Shown here in pieces: positions 26,079 through 41,522 of a stretch of DNA of 64,000 nucleotides; the first letter of the stretch is position 1, and every line of letters starts with the position of its first letter. Source of the stretch: Brevibacterium aurantiacum. GTDB taxonomy: Bacteria; Actinomycetota; Actinomycetes; Actinomycetales; Brevibacteriaceae. The translations under genes and the position numbers were made by a program. Under the pieces are notes generated by a model. The model was not told the DNA's origin, ran no database searches, and saw only the letters and a program-made list of their open reading frames with translations. The DNA is taken from NCBI RefSeq assembly GCF_900169065.1, contig NZ_FXZB01000012.1:1-64000 (forward strand). The letters run 5' to 3'.

Positions 26079-27167
26079 ATGACTGAATTCCCCAAAAAGC
26101 AGTGGCAGGGCGTCGTCGAAGAGTACCGCTCTCTCCTCGACATCTCGGAGACCACACCGGCTGTCACCCTGGGTGAGGGCGGGACGCCGCTCATCAAGGC
26201 GGAGAAGCTCAGCGAACTCACCGGCGCAGACGTGTGGGTGAAGTACGAAGGACTCAACCCCACCGCGTCGTTCAAAGATCGCGGTATGACGATGGCCATC
26301 ACGAAGGCCCTGGCTCAGGGCGCGAAGGCCGTCATCTGTGCTTCGACAGGCAACACCTCGGCCTCGGCGGCGGCCTACGCCACCAAGGCCGGGCTCACCT
26401 GTGCCGTGCTCGTGCCCTCCGGCAAGATCGCCCCGGGGAAGATGAGCCAGGCCATCGCCCATGGGGCCACGCTCCTGGAGGTCGACGGTAACTTCGACGA
26501 CTGCCTGACCCTGTGCAGGAAGCTCTCTGAGTCCTACCCCGTCCACCTCGTCAATTCCGTCAATCCCGATCGCATCGAGGGACAGAAGACTGCATCCTTC
26601 GAGGTCGTCGACGTACTGGGCGATGCTCCGGATATCCACGTGATGCCAGTCGGCAACGCCGGTAACATCACCGCCTACTGGAAGGGCTACCGCCAGTATA
26701 AGGAGATCGGAGCCTCGACGCGCCTGCCCCAGATGTGGGGCTTCCAAGCCGCCGGCTCTGCCCCGATCGTCCTCGGCCACCCAGTCGACGAACCCGATAC
26801 GATCGCCACGGCCATTCGGATCGGCAATCCGGCCAGCTGGCAGCAGGCCATCGAAGCCCGAGACTCCTCCGGAGGAGTCATCGATTCGGTGACCGATGAT
26901 GAGATCCTGCGCGCTCACAAGATCCTGTCCCGGGACGAGGGAATCTTCGTCGAACCCGGTTCTGCCGCCTCGGTGGCCGGGCTGCTGAAGATGTCCGAGG
27001 CCGGCAGAGTCCCTGCCGGTGCGAGGATTGCGGTCACCGTGACCGGTCACGGACTCAAAGATCCCACCTGGGCCCTGCACACCGCCGACGGTTCCGACAT
27101 CGAACCGAAGCGGGTCTCGGTCGACGCAGTCAGCGCTGCACGGGCTCTCGGGCTCGAAGACAGGTGA
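26079..27167 (+). CDS. thrC: threonine synthase
   Basis: The 362-residue PLP enzyme makes threonine from O-phosphohomoserine. The PLP lysine is Lys66 in [11 protein letters not shown], with [15 protein letters not shown] as the phosphate cup and [15 protein letters not shown] in the C-terminal part. It belongs to the short actinobacterial and archaeal type. AGAAGGA lies 9 nt before ATG 26079; an overlapping in-frame GTG at 26073 is less likely. It sits in the hom-thrC-thrB order, and its stop overlaps thrB (GTGA). Confidence 0.95.
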   Translation: MTEFPKKQWQGVVEEYRSLLDISETTPAVTLGEGGTPLIKAEKLSELTGADVWVKYEGLNPTASFKDRGMTMAITKALAQGAKAVICASTGNTSASAAAYATKAGLTCAVLVPSGKIAPGKMSQAIAHGATLLEVDGNFDDCLTLCRKLSESYPVHLVNSVNPDRIEGQKTASFEVVDVLGDAPDIHVMPVGNAGNITAYWKGYRQYKEIGASTRLPQMWGFQAAGSAPIVLGHPVDEPDTIATAIRIGNPASWQQAIEARDSSGGVIDSVTDDEILRAHKILSRDEGIFVEPGSAASVAGLLKMSEAGRVPAGARIAVTVTGHGLKDPTWALHTADGSDIEPKRVSVDAVSAARALGLEDR

Positions 27168-28072
27168 GTGTGAGAATCCAGATCGAGGTGCCGGCCACCT
27201 CGGCGAACCTGGGCCCCGGTTACGATGCCCTGGGCCTTGCGCTGGGGATCTTCGACACGCTGACCCTCACGGTCCACGATGAGCCGGTGGATCCCAGTAC
27301 CTGTGTGAAGGTGACGGGGGAGAACGCCGAAACACTGCCGACGGATCGGTCCCATCTCATCATGCGCGTGCTGCTCGAGGTGCTCGCGGCTGAGTACCCG
27401 GAGGCACCCGTGGGATTGGGTGATCGCCTCAGTCTGGAATGTGTCAACCGGATACCGCATTCGCGTGGCCTCGGTTCCTCCGCCGCCGCGAACGTCGGTG
27501 CCATCGCACTGGCCGGTGAGCTCGGTACGTATGTCGGTGGTCAGCAGCTGAGCAGGCAGCGAGTGCTCGAACTCGCCTCCGATCTCGAGGGCCACCCCGA
27601 CAATGCCGCGCCCGCGGTCTACGGGGGACTGACCATCGCACTGCCCGGCCCTGCACGGTCATGGCAGGTTCCGGCTAACACCGTGAACGAGGTGACTGTG
27701 CTGGTGCCGGACGTGCGTTTGGATACGGAGATTGCTCGCAGTGTGATCCCCGTGTCGATCGAGCACGAGGTCGCCGCGGAGAACTCTGCACGGGCTGCGC
27801 TGCTCATCCACGGCTTCGTCTCCGATTCATCGGTCCTGCTCGAAGCCACCGACGACCGTCTGCACCAGGAATTCCGACGCGAGGCCTACCCGGAGTCGAT
27901 GGCACTCGTCGATGCCCTGCGCGCCGATGGTCTGCCCGCAGTGATCTCAGGGGCGGGGCCGACTGTTCTCGTGCTTGCGGGTGCGGTGCCTGAGTCCTTG
28001 GTTCCCGACACTGTCACACTCATTCACACCTCCATTGACCTCGGCGGATATCGGGTGGAGCAAAAGAATTAG
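27164..28072 (+). CDS. thrB: homoserine kinase
   Basis: The 302-residue GHMP kinase phosphorylates homoserine ahead of ThrC. The ATP-binding motif is [19 protein letters not shown] near residue 92, the N-terminus has [19 protein letters not shown], and [14 protein letters not shown] and [15 protein letters not shown] complete the family pattern. GTG 27164 overlaps the thrC stop; a second in-frame GTG at 27170 would also serve. It closes the threonine cluster. A 225-nt gap to rho follows with no terminator hairpin I can see. Confidence 0.95.
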   Translation: MSVRIQIEVPATSANLGPGYDALGLALGIFDTLTLTVHDEPVDPSTCVKVTGENAETLPTDRSHLIMRVLLEVLAAEYPEAPVGLGDRLSLECVNRIPHSRGLGSSAAANVGAIALAGELGTYVGGQQLSRQRVLELASDLEGHPDNAAPAVYGGLTIALPGPARSWQVPANTVNEVTVLVPDVRLDTEIARSVIPVSIEHEVAAENSARAALLIHGFVSDSSVLLEATDDRLHQEFRREAYPESMALVDALRADGLPAVISGAGPTVLVLAGAVPESLVPDTVTLIHTSIDLGGYRVEQKN

Positions 28073-28297
28073 GCACAGGATTAGCGTGATCGTCGTCGAG
28101 CACGTAAACTGGTGGTGTTCCGTCAGTGATCGGGTTTGACGATATGCATCGCGAATCCACTGTCAATGTCACAAATTCTGGAACGTCTCCTGCTCATTCT
28201 TAGGCAGGTTATCTTTCACAATGCACCGTCAATGGTGTTTCCGTCGCCGTGAGTAAACGGCTCTTGCCGCACGGCCGAAAGAGGGAGAAGGACCTTC
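28073..28297 (+). other. untranslated leader between thrB and rho
   Basis: The gap is 225 nt. It should carry the rho promoter and leader, but I find no strong -35/-10 pair. TTGACG near 28136 lacks a matching -10 box. The Shine-Dalgarno AGGGAGAAGGA precedes the rho GTG. A long leader is common before rho genes, which are often autoregulated. Confidence 0.4.
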
Positions 28298-30388
<2,091 letters not shown>

Positions 30389-30389
30389 G

Positions 30390-31469
30390 ATGGCCGACGA
30401 TGACACCCTCAAGGCCAGCGTCAGCGCATTGCTCGACGAGCATGCACGACTGCAGTCGGAACTCTCCGATCCTGCAGTCCACGCTGACGCTGGTCGCGCC
30501 AAGAAGCTGACAAGGCGCTACGCGGAACTCGACAAGGTTGCCGTCACCGCACGTCACTTCGCCCAGCTCGAAGAGGATGCCGCCGCTGCGGAGGAACTCG
30601 CGGACGACGACGCCGAATTCGGCGCTGAGGCAAAACGTCTGCACGCTGAGGCCGCTGATGTGGAGACTGAGCTCAGAGACCTCCTGGTGCCCAGCGACCC
30701 CGATGACGCACGCGATGCGATCATCGAGATCAAAGCTGGTGAGGGTGGCGACGAATCGGCGCTGTTCGCGGGAGATCTCCTGCGGATGTATCAGCGCTGG
30801 ATCGACTCACGCGGCTGGTCCTCACAGATCCTGGATGCCACGCATTCCGACCTCGGAGGCTATAAGGATGTGACCTTGGCTCTCAAGGCCAAGGACGACG
30901 GTGCCTACGGGTGGGTGAAGTTCGAAGGTGGAGTCCATCGGGTCCAACGCGTTCCTGTGACCGAATCCCAGGGACGCATCCACACCTCGGCCGCCGGAGT
31001 GCTCGTATTTCCCGAAGTGGACGAGCCGGAGGAAGTCGCACTCGATGACAACGATCTGCGCATCGACGTCTACCGGTCCTCGGGCCCGGGCGGTCAGTCA
31101 GTGAACACCACAGACTCAGCGGTGCGCATCACGCATGTGCCCACCGGCATCACCGCGAGCTGTCAGAACGAGAAGTCACAGCTGCAGAACAAGGAAGCGG
31201 CACTGCGCATGCTCCGTGCACGCATCCTGGCCAAGCAGGCCGAAGAGGCCGCAGCCGAGGCCGCTGACATCAGACGGTCTCAGGTTCGCACCGTTGACCG
31301 CTCGGAACGCATCCGCACATACAACTTCCCGGAGAACCGGATCACTGACCATCGGACAGGGTACAAGGCCTATAACCTGGACCAGGTCCTTGCCGGTGAG
31401 CTCGACCCTGTGATCGGTTCCTGCCGTGAGGCTGACAAGGCCGCACGACTCGACGCACTGGGGGACTGA
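30390..31469 (+). CDS. prfA: peptide chain release factor 1
   Basis: The 359-residue factor reads UAA and UAG stop codons. The peptidyl-hydrolysis loop GGQ is at 234-236 in [18 protein letters not shown]. The codon-recognition tripeptide is PVT in [15 protein letters not shown], a variant of PAT seen in other actinobacterial RF1. The glutamine of GGQ is the target of PrmC, encoded next. It begins one base after the rho stop; in mycobacteria rpmE lies between them, but not here. Confidence 0.96.
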   Translation: MADDDTLKASVSALLDEHARLQSELSDPAVHADAGRAKKLTRRYAELDKVAVTARHFAQLEEDAAAAEELADDDAEFGAEAKRLHAEAADVETELRDLLVPSDPDDARDAIIEIKAGEGGDESALFAGDLLRMYQRWIDSRGWSSQILDATHSDLGGYKDVTLALKAKDDGAYGWVKFEGGVHRVQRVPVTESQGRIHTSAAGVLVFPEVDEPEEVALDDNDLRIDVYRSSGPGGQSVNTTDSAVRITHVPTGITASCQNEKSQLQNKEAALRMLRARILAKQAEEAAAEAADIRRSQVRTVDRSERIRTYNFPENRITDHRTGYKAYNLDQVLAGELDPVIGSCREADKAARLDALGD

Positions 31470-31503
31470 CCTGGATCCGCGCCCGCCCGCTGCCGAAGGG
31501 GAC

Positions 31504-32391
31504 GTGTCGACGGTGCTGCGTGGGGCCGCGCAGCTGCTGGCTCGCGCCGATGTCCCGAACCCCGATACCGACGCCGCGGCACTCCTTGCTCATGCCTGGG
31601 GCCTCGACGCCTCCGGAGTTGCGCGCAGACGACTCCTCGGCGACACGGTTCCCGCTGAAGTCACGGCGACATTCGCTCAGCTCATCGACCGACGACGACA
31701 GCGCACACCGCTGCAGCACATCATCGGAGTCGCAGCCTTCAGACACCTTGAGCTGCAGGTGGGCCCCGGAGTCTTCGTGCCACGACCGGAGACGGAGCTC
31801 CTCGTGACAGAGGTCCTCGAAGAGTTGGAACGGCAGCAGAACACACAAGTGCCCTTCATCATCGACCTGTGCTCGGGATCGGGAGCGATCACACTGTCCC
31901 TGGCCACCGAACATCGGCGCCTGCGCGCGATCGGCGTCGAACGCGAGATCCAGGCCCTGAACTGGTCGCTGATGAACTTAGCGGCGGCCGACCTCGGCGA
32001 GTCCTCCGTCGATCTCGTCTCCGGTGATGCCACGACCTTCGCCGAGGACAGCCCGCAGCTGTGGGCCAGTGCCGATGTCGTCGTGACCAATCCTCCCTAC
32101 GTCCCCGATACTGCTGTGCCCCGCGATGCCGAGGTGCGCGAGCATGATCCGGAGGCCGCTCTCTACGGAGGAGCGACGGGGTTGGAGATCCCCGGACTCA
32201 TCATCATCCAGGCTGAGAAGCTGCTGCGACCCGGTGGGTTCTTCATCATGGAACATTCCGAGGAACAGGGCCCGGCAGCCCGCGAACTCATCATGTCGAC
32301 GGCCAGTCTGAGGCAGGCTGCCACCTACCCGGACTACACTGGACGCGACCGCTACACGGTGGCTCATCGTGTCACCGGTGTCGACCGGTGA
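31504..32391 (+). CDS. prmC: release factor glutamine methyltransferase
   Basis: The protein methylates the GGQ glutamine of release factors using S-adenosylmethionine. It has an N-terminal helical domain (ARADVPNPDTDAAALLAHA), a SAM-binding loop IDLCSGSGAITLSLA and the substrate motif NPPY at 196-199. I choose GTG 31504 (295 residues), preceded by GAAGGGG, since the frame further upstream runs into prfA; GTG 31513 is an alternative. Placement directly after prfA is the usual arrangement. Confidence 0.92.
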   Translation: MSTVLRGAAQLLARADVPNPDTDAAALLAHAWGLDASGVARRRLLGDTVPAEVTATFAQLIDRRRQRTPLQHIIGVAAFRHLELQVGPGVFVPRPETELLVTEVLEELERQQNTQVPFIIDLCSGSGAITLSLATEHRRLRAIGVEREIQALNWSLMNLAAADLGESSVDLVSGDATTFAEDSPQLWASADVVVTNPPYVPDTAVPRDAEVREHDPEAALYGGATGLEIPGLIIIQAEKLLRPGGFFIMEHSEEQGPAARELIMSTASLRQAATYPDYTGRDRYTVAHRVTGVDR

Positions 32392-32445
32392 CGACGAACC
32401 AGCCGGTTCTGCCCACTGACCACCACCATCCGAAACGGAGAATTC

Positions 32446-33096
32446 GTGTCGAGACGATTCGACGTCACCCAAAGCGACATCCGTGACCTGGTCCTTGACG
32501 AATGCGCCAGGGTCAGTGAAACGGGCAACCTGCTCGTCATCCCCACCGACACCGTGTACGGGATCGCCGCCGACGCCTTCAGCGCCTCAGCGGTTTCCGC
32601 GCTCCTCGCAGCGAAGGGCCGCGGCCGAGACATGCCGCCGCCCGTCCTCGTGCCGCGGGCCGAGACCGTCTTCGGTCTGGTCGACGGCGTCGATGAAAAA
32701 CTCCTGGCTCTGACCGCCCGTTTCTGGCCCGGACCTCTCACGATCATCGCCAACGCCCAGCCCTCATTGGATTGGGACCTCGGTGACACCCACGGGACCG
32801 TGGCAGTGAGAATGCCCGACGACGAATACGCACTCGCTCTCCTGGGCCGAACCGGTCCACTGGCCGTCTCGAGTGCCAACGTCTCAGGATCGCCCGCGGC
32901 CACCTCGGCGGATGAGGCGATGGAGATGCTCGGTGACGACGTCGACATCTACGTCGACGGGGGAGTGCGCGAATCGGGAATCTCCTCCACGATCGTCGAC
33001 CTCACCGGTGACGTCCCGAAGATCGTGCGCGAGGGTCCTGTCACCAGCGATGAGCTGCGCGAAATCGTCCCCGATCTCCTCGACCTGGACGGCTGA
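32446..33096 (+). CDS. L-threonylcarbamoyladenylate synthase (Sua5/YrdC/TsaC)
   Basis: The 216-residue protein makes threonylcarbamoyl-AMP from threonine, bicarbonate and ATP for the t6A modification at position 37 of ANN-decoding tRNAs. It has IPTDTVYGIAADAF, a lysine-rich LLAAKGRGRDMPPPVLV loop where most homologues have KxR, FWPGPLTII, and the SSANVSG motif. It is of TsaC length, without the extra Sua5 C-terminal domain. GTG 32446 follows ACGGAGA. It joins the translation genes of this block. Confidence 0.93.
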   Translation: MSRRFDVTQSDIRDLVLDECARVSETGNLLVIPTDTVYGIAADAFSASAVSALLAAKGRGRDMPPPVLVPRAETVFGLVDGVDEKLLALTARFWPGPLTIIANAQPSLDWDLGDTHGTVAVRMPDDEYALALLGRTGPLAVSSANVSGSPAATSADEAMEMLGDDVDIYVDGGVRESGISSTIVDLTGDVPKIVREGPVTSDELREIVPDLLDLDG

Positions 33097-34206
33097 GTGC
33101 GCGCCTACCTCTTCATCCTCATCATTTCGGCCCTCGTGGCCTACCTGCTGACCCCGATGGTCAAGCGGGTGGCCGAGCGAGGGCAGATCTTCTCGCCCCT
33201 GCGCGAACGCGATGTGCATTCCGTTCCGACGCCGAGGTTGGGCGGAGTCGCGATGTTCGGGGCAGTGATCGTGGGCCTCATCTTCGCCTCCCAGACCCCG
33301 TTCCTGCAGAGGATCTTCTCGGACATGGGGCCCATCATCGGCATCGCCGGGGCCGCAACGGTTCTGTGTGTGCTGGGAATCATCGACGACATCTGGGATC
33401 TCCACTGGATCACCAAACTCGCCGGGCAGGCTCTGGCCGCCGGGTTCATGGCCATCAATGGCGTGGCCCTGCTGTCGATTCCCTTCGGGGGAGTGATCAT
33501 CGGCTCGCCGCGGATGTCGATCATCATCACCATCTTGGTGGTGCTGGTGACGATCAATGCAGTGAACTTCGTCGACGGCCTCGACGGACTGGCCGCAGGA
33601 GTCGTTGCCATCGGCGGCAGCGCATTCTTCATCTACTCCTATGGTCTGGCCCGGGATGCCTCGCCTGAGTCCTATGCGAACCTGGCCTCGCTGATCACCG
33701 CCATACTCGTCGGTGCCTGTGTCGGGTTCCTCCCGCATAACTTCAATCCCGCACGCATCTTCATGGGCGACTCCGGGTCGATGCTCATCGGACTTCTGCT
33801 TGCGGCATCCACTATCCGCGTGACGGGGCAGGTCGACCCGGCGCTGCTCGGGGAGGAGAGGGTCTTCGCGACCTTCCTGCCGATCATTCTCCCGGTCGCA
33901 GTGATGTTCCTGCCCCTGCTCGACCTCGGCCTGGCCGTCGTTCGTCGCCTTCTGGCCGGCCAATCGCCATTCTCTGCCGATGCGAAGCACCTCCATCACA
34001 GAATGCTCAGTCTTGGGCATTCGCACGCTCGGGCCGTGCTGATCCTCTACACCTGGACCGCACTCATCGCATTCGGCTCAGTCATGCTGCTGCTGATGCC
34101 GTGGATCTATGTGGTCTGCATCGTCGGCGGCCTGTTCGCCATCACCCTGCTCTTCACCTTCTACCCCTTACGGGTCCGACAGAAAGCCAGAGAGGAAATC
34201 TCATGA
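33097..34206 (+). CDS. polyprenyl-phosphate GlcNAc-1-phosphate transferase (WecA/Rfe-like)
   Basis: The 369-residue protein has about 11 membrane helices of the MraY/WecA family. Signature elements are LRERDVHSVPTPRLGGVAMF, the Mg-binding IDDIWDL, NFVDGLDGLAAG, GDSGSMLIG and HLHHRMLSLGHSHARAVLIL. It should transfer GlcNAc-1-phosphate to decaprenyl phosphate. In mycobacteria the orthologous WecA (Rfe) begins linker-unit synthesis between peptidoglycan and arabinogalactan; here it may serve a teichoic-acid or other wall polymer. GTG 33097 directly follows the upstream TGA, and its stop overlaps the next ATG. Confidence 0.9.
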   Translation: MRAYLFILIISALVAYLLTPMVKRVAERGQIFSPLRERDVHSVPTPRLGGVAMFGAVIVGLIFASQTPFLQRIFSDMGPIIGIAGAATVLCVLGIIDDIWDLHWITKLAGQALAAGFMAINGVALLSIPFGGVIIGSPRMSIIITILVVLVTINAVNFVDGLDGLAAGVVAIGGSAFFIYSYGLARDASPESYANLASLITAILVGACVGFLPHNFNPARIFMGDSGSMLIGLLLAASTIRVTGQVDPALLGEERVFATFLPIILPVAVMFLPLLDLGLAVVRRLLAGQSPFSADAKHLHHRMLSLGHSHARAVLILYTWTALIAFGSVMLLLMPWIYVVCIVGGLFAITLLFTFYPLRVRQKAREEIS

Positions 34207-34649
34207 CCGATGAGTCTCCCCGCCAGGAAACTTCCGTGCAGGCCGCATGGACGAGAGTCTGGAGGACCATGCTGGTCCGCGGAATCATCCTCGTCGTTGC
34301 CGTCGCCGTGCTCGGCATGGGCATCGGCTATCTGGTCTCCGGCGCCGAAGGACTCAACGGCGGTGCAGTGGGCGGGGGACTGGCGGCAGTCTTCATCATC
34401 ATCACCCTGATCATCATGTATGCAGGGCGCAATATGGGGCTGACCGCGATTGCCGGATTCTTAGGCATCGGATTCCTCTTCAAAGCCTTCATCTTCATGC
34501 TCGTCATCTGGCGGCTCAAAGACGCAGCATGGCTGGATGGAAATGTGGCATTCTTCACAATCGTCGTTGCCGTGATCGGGTCATCACTCGTCGAGGCTCT
34601 GACGGTGGCCAAGGCGCGTGTGCCCTATGTGGATCCTGAGGCGAACTAG
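34203..34649 (+). CDS. AtpI-like small membrane protein
   Basis: The 148-residue protein has a soluble start of about 25 residues and then four hydrophobic helices (LVRGIILVVAVAVLGMGIGY; GGLAAVFIIITLIIMYAG; AIAGFLGIGFLFKAFIFMLV; AFFTIVVAVIGSSLVEAL). Position just before atpB suggests ATP synthase protein I, which assists assembly of the c-ring in some bacteria, but the sequence itself is poorly conserved. ATG 34203 overlaps the upstream stop (ATGA), and GAGGAA precedes it. The atp promoter lies after this gene, so it may be transcribed separately from the other subunits. Confidence 0.72.
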   Translation: MTDESPRQETSVQAAWTRVWRTMLVRGIILVVAVAVLGMGIGYLVSGAEGLNGGAVGGGLAAVFIIITLIIMYAGRNMGLTAIAGFLGIGFLFKAFIFMLVIWRLKDAAWLDGNVAFFTIVVAVIGSSLVEALTVAKARVPYVDPEAN

Positions 34650-34716
34650 GCAATCCGGACGCACTTCGCGATTGCGACAGGGACTGCCAGAAGATGTACA
34701 GTCAAAGGTGATGAAT

Positions 34717-34746
34717 TTGTCGGCAGCTCTCTACAATTGGTAGAGT
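34717..34746 (+). promoter_or_regulatory. candidate promoter of the atp operon
   Basis: TTGTCG (34717-34722), 18 nt and TAGAGT (34741-34746) lie about 120 nt before atpB. An alternative -10 TACAAT at 34732-34737 has a poorer -35. Confidence 0.5.
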
Positions 34747-34796
34747 AGTCGCGGTGCTGGAGCCATTTGTCGCTCCATGTCGCTCCTGAACCTACT

Positions 34797-34817
34797 GCCA
34801 CGCAGGTCCTGCGTGGC
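34797..34817 (+). promoter_or_regulatory. hairpin in the atp leader
   Basis: GCCACGCAGG pairs with CCTGCGTGGC as a near-continuous 10-bp stem in the leader before atpB, with no U-run behind it. It may stabilise the message or act in attenuation. Confidence 0.5.
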
Positions 34818-34864
34818 TAAGGCCAGGCCATCAAGGCTTTTGACCATGGGAGAGTAAAGGAAAC

Positions 34865-35677
34865 GTGGGAACACTCAACGCTGCGAACACAACGATCCAA
34901 GCCGCTGAAAGTGGTTTTCACGCCCCATCCATGGCGGAGTTCTTCCCCGCCGCGTTCCTCTTCGAAGGCACTCCCTTTGAGATGAACCGCGTGATGCTCA
35001 TCCGCGTCCTCGCCACCGTCGCAGTCGTTGTTCTGCTTGCAGTGTGGGCCAAGCGCATGAAGCTGGTCCCCAGCCGTTTCCAGTCAGCTATGGAGCTGGC
35101 CATGGAATTCGTCACGGTCGGCATCGCCGAAGACACCTTGGGCAAGGAAAAAGCCAAGAAATTCATGCCGCTGATCGTTGCCATCTTCTTCGGCATCCTG
35201 TTCTGGAACGTCACGAAGCTCATTCCGTTCCTCAACATGCCAGGCACCGGCGTGATCGGTCTGCCGATCGTCCTCACACTGACGGTCTACGTCACGTACC
35301 ACTGGGCCGGCATCTCCGAGAAGGGCTTCGGTCGCTACATCAAGGATTCTCTGATCCTTCCCGGCGTCCCTTGGCCGATGCACATCCTGCTCATCCCCAT
35401 CGAGTTCCTGACCAAGTTCGTGACTCAGCCGTTCACCTTGGCGATTCGACTCTTTGCCAACATGATGGTCGGCCACCTTCTCCTGGTGCTGTGCTTCTCT
35501 GCAACGAGCTTCTTCCTGTTCGATGCTGCCAACGGCTTCCAGTTCTTCTCGATCATCACCTTCGCCGGCGGATTCTTCGTCTTCATCCTTGAGATGCTGA
35601 TCGTCGTCCTGCAGGCCTACATCTTCGCTCTTCTGTCCTGCGTGTACATCAACGCCGCCATCTCAGACGACCACTGA
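34865..35677 (+). CDS. atpB: F1Fo ATP synthase subunit a
   Basis: The 270-residue membrane stator subunit forms the proton half-channels of Fo. Five to six helices are visible, and the essential arginine lies in LTKFVTQPFTLAIRLFANMM, followed by GHLLLVLCFSATSFF and the last helix FVFILEMLIVVLQAYIFALL. The N-terminus is longer than a minimal subunit, with a periplasmic segment before FPAAFLFEGTPFEMNRVMLI. GTG 34865 follows AAAGGAAA. It opens the standard order a-c-b-delta-alpha-gamma-beta-epsilon. Confidence 0.96.
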   Translation: MGTLNAANTTIQAAESGFHAPSMAEFFPAAFLFEGTPFEMNRVMLIRVLATVAVVVLLAVWAKRMKLVPSRFQSAMELAMEFVTVGIAEDTLGKEKAKKFMPLIVAIFFGILFWNVTKLIPFLNMPGTGVIGLPIVLTLTVYVTYHWAGISEKGFGRYIKDSLILPGVPWPMHILLIPIEFLTKFVTQPFTLAIRLFANMMVGHLLLVLCFSATSFFLFDAANGFQFFSIITFAGGFFVFILEMLIVVLQAYIFALLSCVYINAAISDDH

Positions 35678-35693
35678 GTAGCACCCCACATTC

Positions 35694-35983
<290 letters not shown>

Positions 35984-36002
35984 TCACGAAGAGGACTAAA
36001 CG

Positions 36003-36554
36003 ATGACTCCGGTACACATTCTTGCTGCGTCTGAGAACCCGCTTCTCCCCGCGTGGTACGACATCGTCTGGAGTGCCATCTGTCTGCTGATCGTCTTCCT
36101 GGTTGTCTGGAAGTACGTCCTCCCAGCCTTCAATAAGACTCTTGATGAGCGCGCAGAGCGCATTCAGGGTGGAATTGAAAAGGCTGAGAAGGTGCAGGCC
36201 GAAGCCGATGAGGCTCTGGCCGAGTATCAGAAGCAGCTCGCCGACGGCCGTGCAGAAGCTGCACGACTGCGCGCCGAGGCTCAAGAAGAAGGCGCCCAGA
36301 TCATCGCCAATATGAAGACCCAGGCTCATGCAGAGTCCGAGCGCATCGTCGCTCAGGCTCAGACGCAGATCGAAGCCGAGCGTCAGTCCGCCATGGTGCA
36401 GCTGCGTTCGGAAGTCGGGACGCTCGCCACTGATCTGGCATCACGCATCGTCGGCGAATCACTCACCGATGATCAGCGCTCTGCCAATGTGGTCGATCGT
36501 TTCATCACCGATCTCGAGTCGCAGTCTTCGGCACAGCCGGTCAAGGGGGCGTGA
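36003..36554 (+). CDS. atpF: F1Fo ATP synthase subunit b
   Basis: The 183-residue peripheral stalk protein has one N-terminal membrane helix (IVWSAICLLIVFLVVWKYVL) and then a long charged coiled coil (KAEKVQAEADEALAEYQKQL and onward). A C-terminal part (LATDLASRIVGESLTDDQRS) contacts delta and F1. It starts 19 nt after atpE and overlaps atpH by 4 nt, so expression is coupled. Confidence 0.96.
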   Translation: MTPVHILAASENPLLPAWYDIVWSAICLLIVFLVVWKYVLPAFNKTLDERAERIQGGIEKAEKVQAEADEALAEYQKQLADGRAEAARLRAEAQEEGAQIIANMKTQAHAESERIVAQAQTQIEAERQSAMVQLRSEVGTLATDLASRIVGESLTDDQRSANVVDRFITDLESQSSAQPVKGA

Positions 36555-37360
36555 TGCTCCAGTCGAGCAGATTGTCCCTGCAGGCCGTACTTGAAGCCGC
36601 CAATGCTGAGATCTCCCGCGGCGACGCGCGTGAAATCGGTACGGGCGAGCTGGCCATCGTTGCTGTTCTCGCTGAGAACGTGACGCTGCGCAAGGCCTTG
36701 GCAGACTCGTCCGAGTCGGCTGAGAAGAAGCAGCATCTGCTGCGGACTCTGTTCTCGACTCGGACCAGTGAGACTGTCCTGCGTCTGAGTGAACTGGCGG
36801 TGAGCCACCGCTGGGCCAGGACTCAGGACCTCGTGACCAGCCTTGAAGTTGCTGGAGTGACAGCTATCGCTGCTGCCTCTCAGGCTTCCGGTCAACTCGG
36901 TCAGGTGGAAGAGGAAGTCTTCCGCTTCGCCCGTCTGTGTGAAAGCGAACATGAACTGGCGCGCGCCTTGGAATCTGATGCGTCTGCGTCGGCCAAGCGT
37001 GCGCTCATCGCAGATCTGCTGGCAGGTAAGGCACAGGCCGACACCATCACCCTGATCGAGCAGGCCGTTCTGTTCCCGCGCGGACTGCGCGTGGCAACGG
37101 CTCTGGACCAGTACAGCGATATTCTCGCGGCACGACAGCAGCGCTCCGTCGCCGATGTCACCGTCGCCAAACCGTTGAGCGAAGCTCAGACCCAGAAGCT
37201 GACGGCCGCTCTGTCCGCCAGCTACGGACGAGACCTTGTACTCAACGTTCAGGTCGACCCCGCAGTCGTCGGGGGAGTCCGGGTTCAGGTCGGCGATGAG
37301 ATGATGAGCTCCACAGTGGCTGATCGTCTGGCCGAAGTTCAGCGCAAACTCGCAAGTTAA
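36551..37360 (+). CDS. atpH: F1Fo ATP synthase subunit delta
   Basis: The 269-residue subunit joins the b stalk to the top of F1. It is longer than the roughly 180-residue E. coli protein, typical for actinobacteria, where delta has an extra N-terminal region. The conserved C-terminal block VDPAVVGGVRVQVGDEMMSS is present. The frame begins GTG 36551, overlapping the atpF stop; ATG 36554 is the next codon and equally possible. An 84-nt gap with a small GCCGG hairpin precedes atpA. Confidence 0.94.
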   Translation: MMLQSSRLSLQAVLEAANAEISRGDAREIGTGELAIVAVLAENVTLRKALADSSESAEKKQHLLRTLFSTRTSETVLRLSELAVSHRWARTQDLVTSLEVAGVTAIAAASQASGQLGQVEEEVFRFARLCESEHELARALESDASASAKRALIADLLAGKAQADTITLIEQAVLFPRGLRVATALDQYSDILAARQQRSVADVTVAKPLSEAQTQKLTAALSASYGRDLVLNVQVDPAVVGGVRVQVGDEMMSSTVADRLAEVQRKLAS

Positions 37361-37444
37361 ATCGAGGTGCCGGCCAGTCCGGCAGCACAGGCGGCCCACC
37401 GGTCGTCGGACGCAAGTTTTGAGTAAAGGAAGCAGGGAAACCAG

Positions 37445-39079
<1,635 letters not shown>

Positions 39080-39110
39080 ACCTGATCCGTAACAGCGAAA
39101 GGAAGAACTG

Positions 39111-40043
39111 ATGGGAGCCCAGCAGAGGGTCTTCAAACAGAAGATCCGCTCTACTTCATCCTTGAGGAAGATCTTCAAGGCCATGGAGCTCATCGCTGCT
39201 TCACGGATTCAGAAGGCCATTGCCCGTTCGCAGGCCGCCAGCCCCTACGCCAATGCGTTGACCCGCGCGGTCTCTGCAGTGGCAAGCGAATCCAACGTCG
39301 ACCACGTGTTGACATCCGAACCCGAGAACGTCAGCCGTGCGGCTGTTCTGGTTGTCGGTCCGGACCGCGGATTCGCGGGAGCCTACTCCGCGAACCTGCT
39401 GCGCGAAGCCGAAGAACTCATTCGGCTTCTGCACAGCGAAGGCAAGGACGTGTCGCTCTTCACCGTCGGTGGGAAGGCTGAGAACTACTACACCTTCCGC
39501 GACCGAGCGATTGTTCAGGCCTGGACCGGATTCTCCGAGACTCCGACTGCTGAGAAAGCACGGGAGATCGGTGAGGCCCTGTTGCAGAGCTTCAATGCCG
39601 AATCCGCTGAGAACGGTGTGGATGAGATCTACATCGTCTTCACGAAGTTCGTCTCCAGCGTCAAGCACGATCCGGAATACCGGCGTCTGCTTCCGCTTGA
39701 GGTCGTTGACGCTGACGAGGTCGCCACAGGCGGCACGTCAGCACCCGCGAACGATGCGGCCGCGTTCCCTCTCTATGAGTTCGAACCCAGCGCCGAGGCC
39801 GTCTTGGACTCGTTGCTGCCGCGATACATCGACTCTCGAGTCCTGTCTGCGCTGTTGAGCGCGTCAGCATCCGAGCAGGCTTCGCGTCAGGCAGCGATGA
39901 AGACGGCGACCGACAACGCGGACGATCTCATCAAGACCTACACCCGGTTGGCCAATACGGCTCGCCAGGCGGAAATCACCCAGGAACTCACCGAGATCGT
40001 CGGTGGGGCCGATGCCCTCGCGGCATCATCAGCCGGCGACTGA
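39111..40043 (+). CDS. atpG: F1Fo ATP synthase subunit gamma
   Basis: The 310-residue central rotor shaft begins with the conserved helix [20 protein letters not shown] and ends with the matching helix [20 protein letters not shown]; the two form the coiled coil inside the alpha3beta3 ring. [19 protein letters not shown] is the conserved Rossmann-like segment. It stands between atpA and atpD, 31 and 27 nt from each. Confidence 0.96.
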   Translation: MGAQQRVFKQKIRSTSSLRKIFKAMELIAASRIQKAIARSQAASPYANALTRAVSAVASESNVDHVLTSEPENVSRAAVLVVGPDRGFAGAYSANLLREAEELIRLLHSEGKDVSLFTVGGKAENYYTFRDRAIVQAWTGFSETPTAEKAREIGEALLQSFNAESAENGVDEIYIVFTKFVSSVKHDPEYRRLLPLEVVDADEVATGGTSAPANDAAAFPLYEFEPSAEAVLDSLLPRYIDSRVLSALLSASASEQASRQAAMKTATDNADDLIKTYTRLANTARQAEITQELTEIVGGADALAASSAGD

Positions 40044-41519
<1,476 letters not shown>

Positions 41520-41522
41520 GCC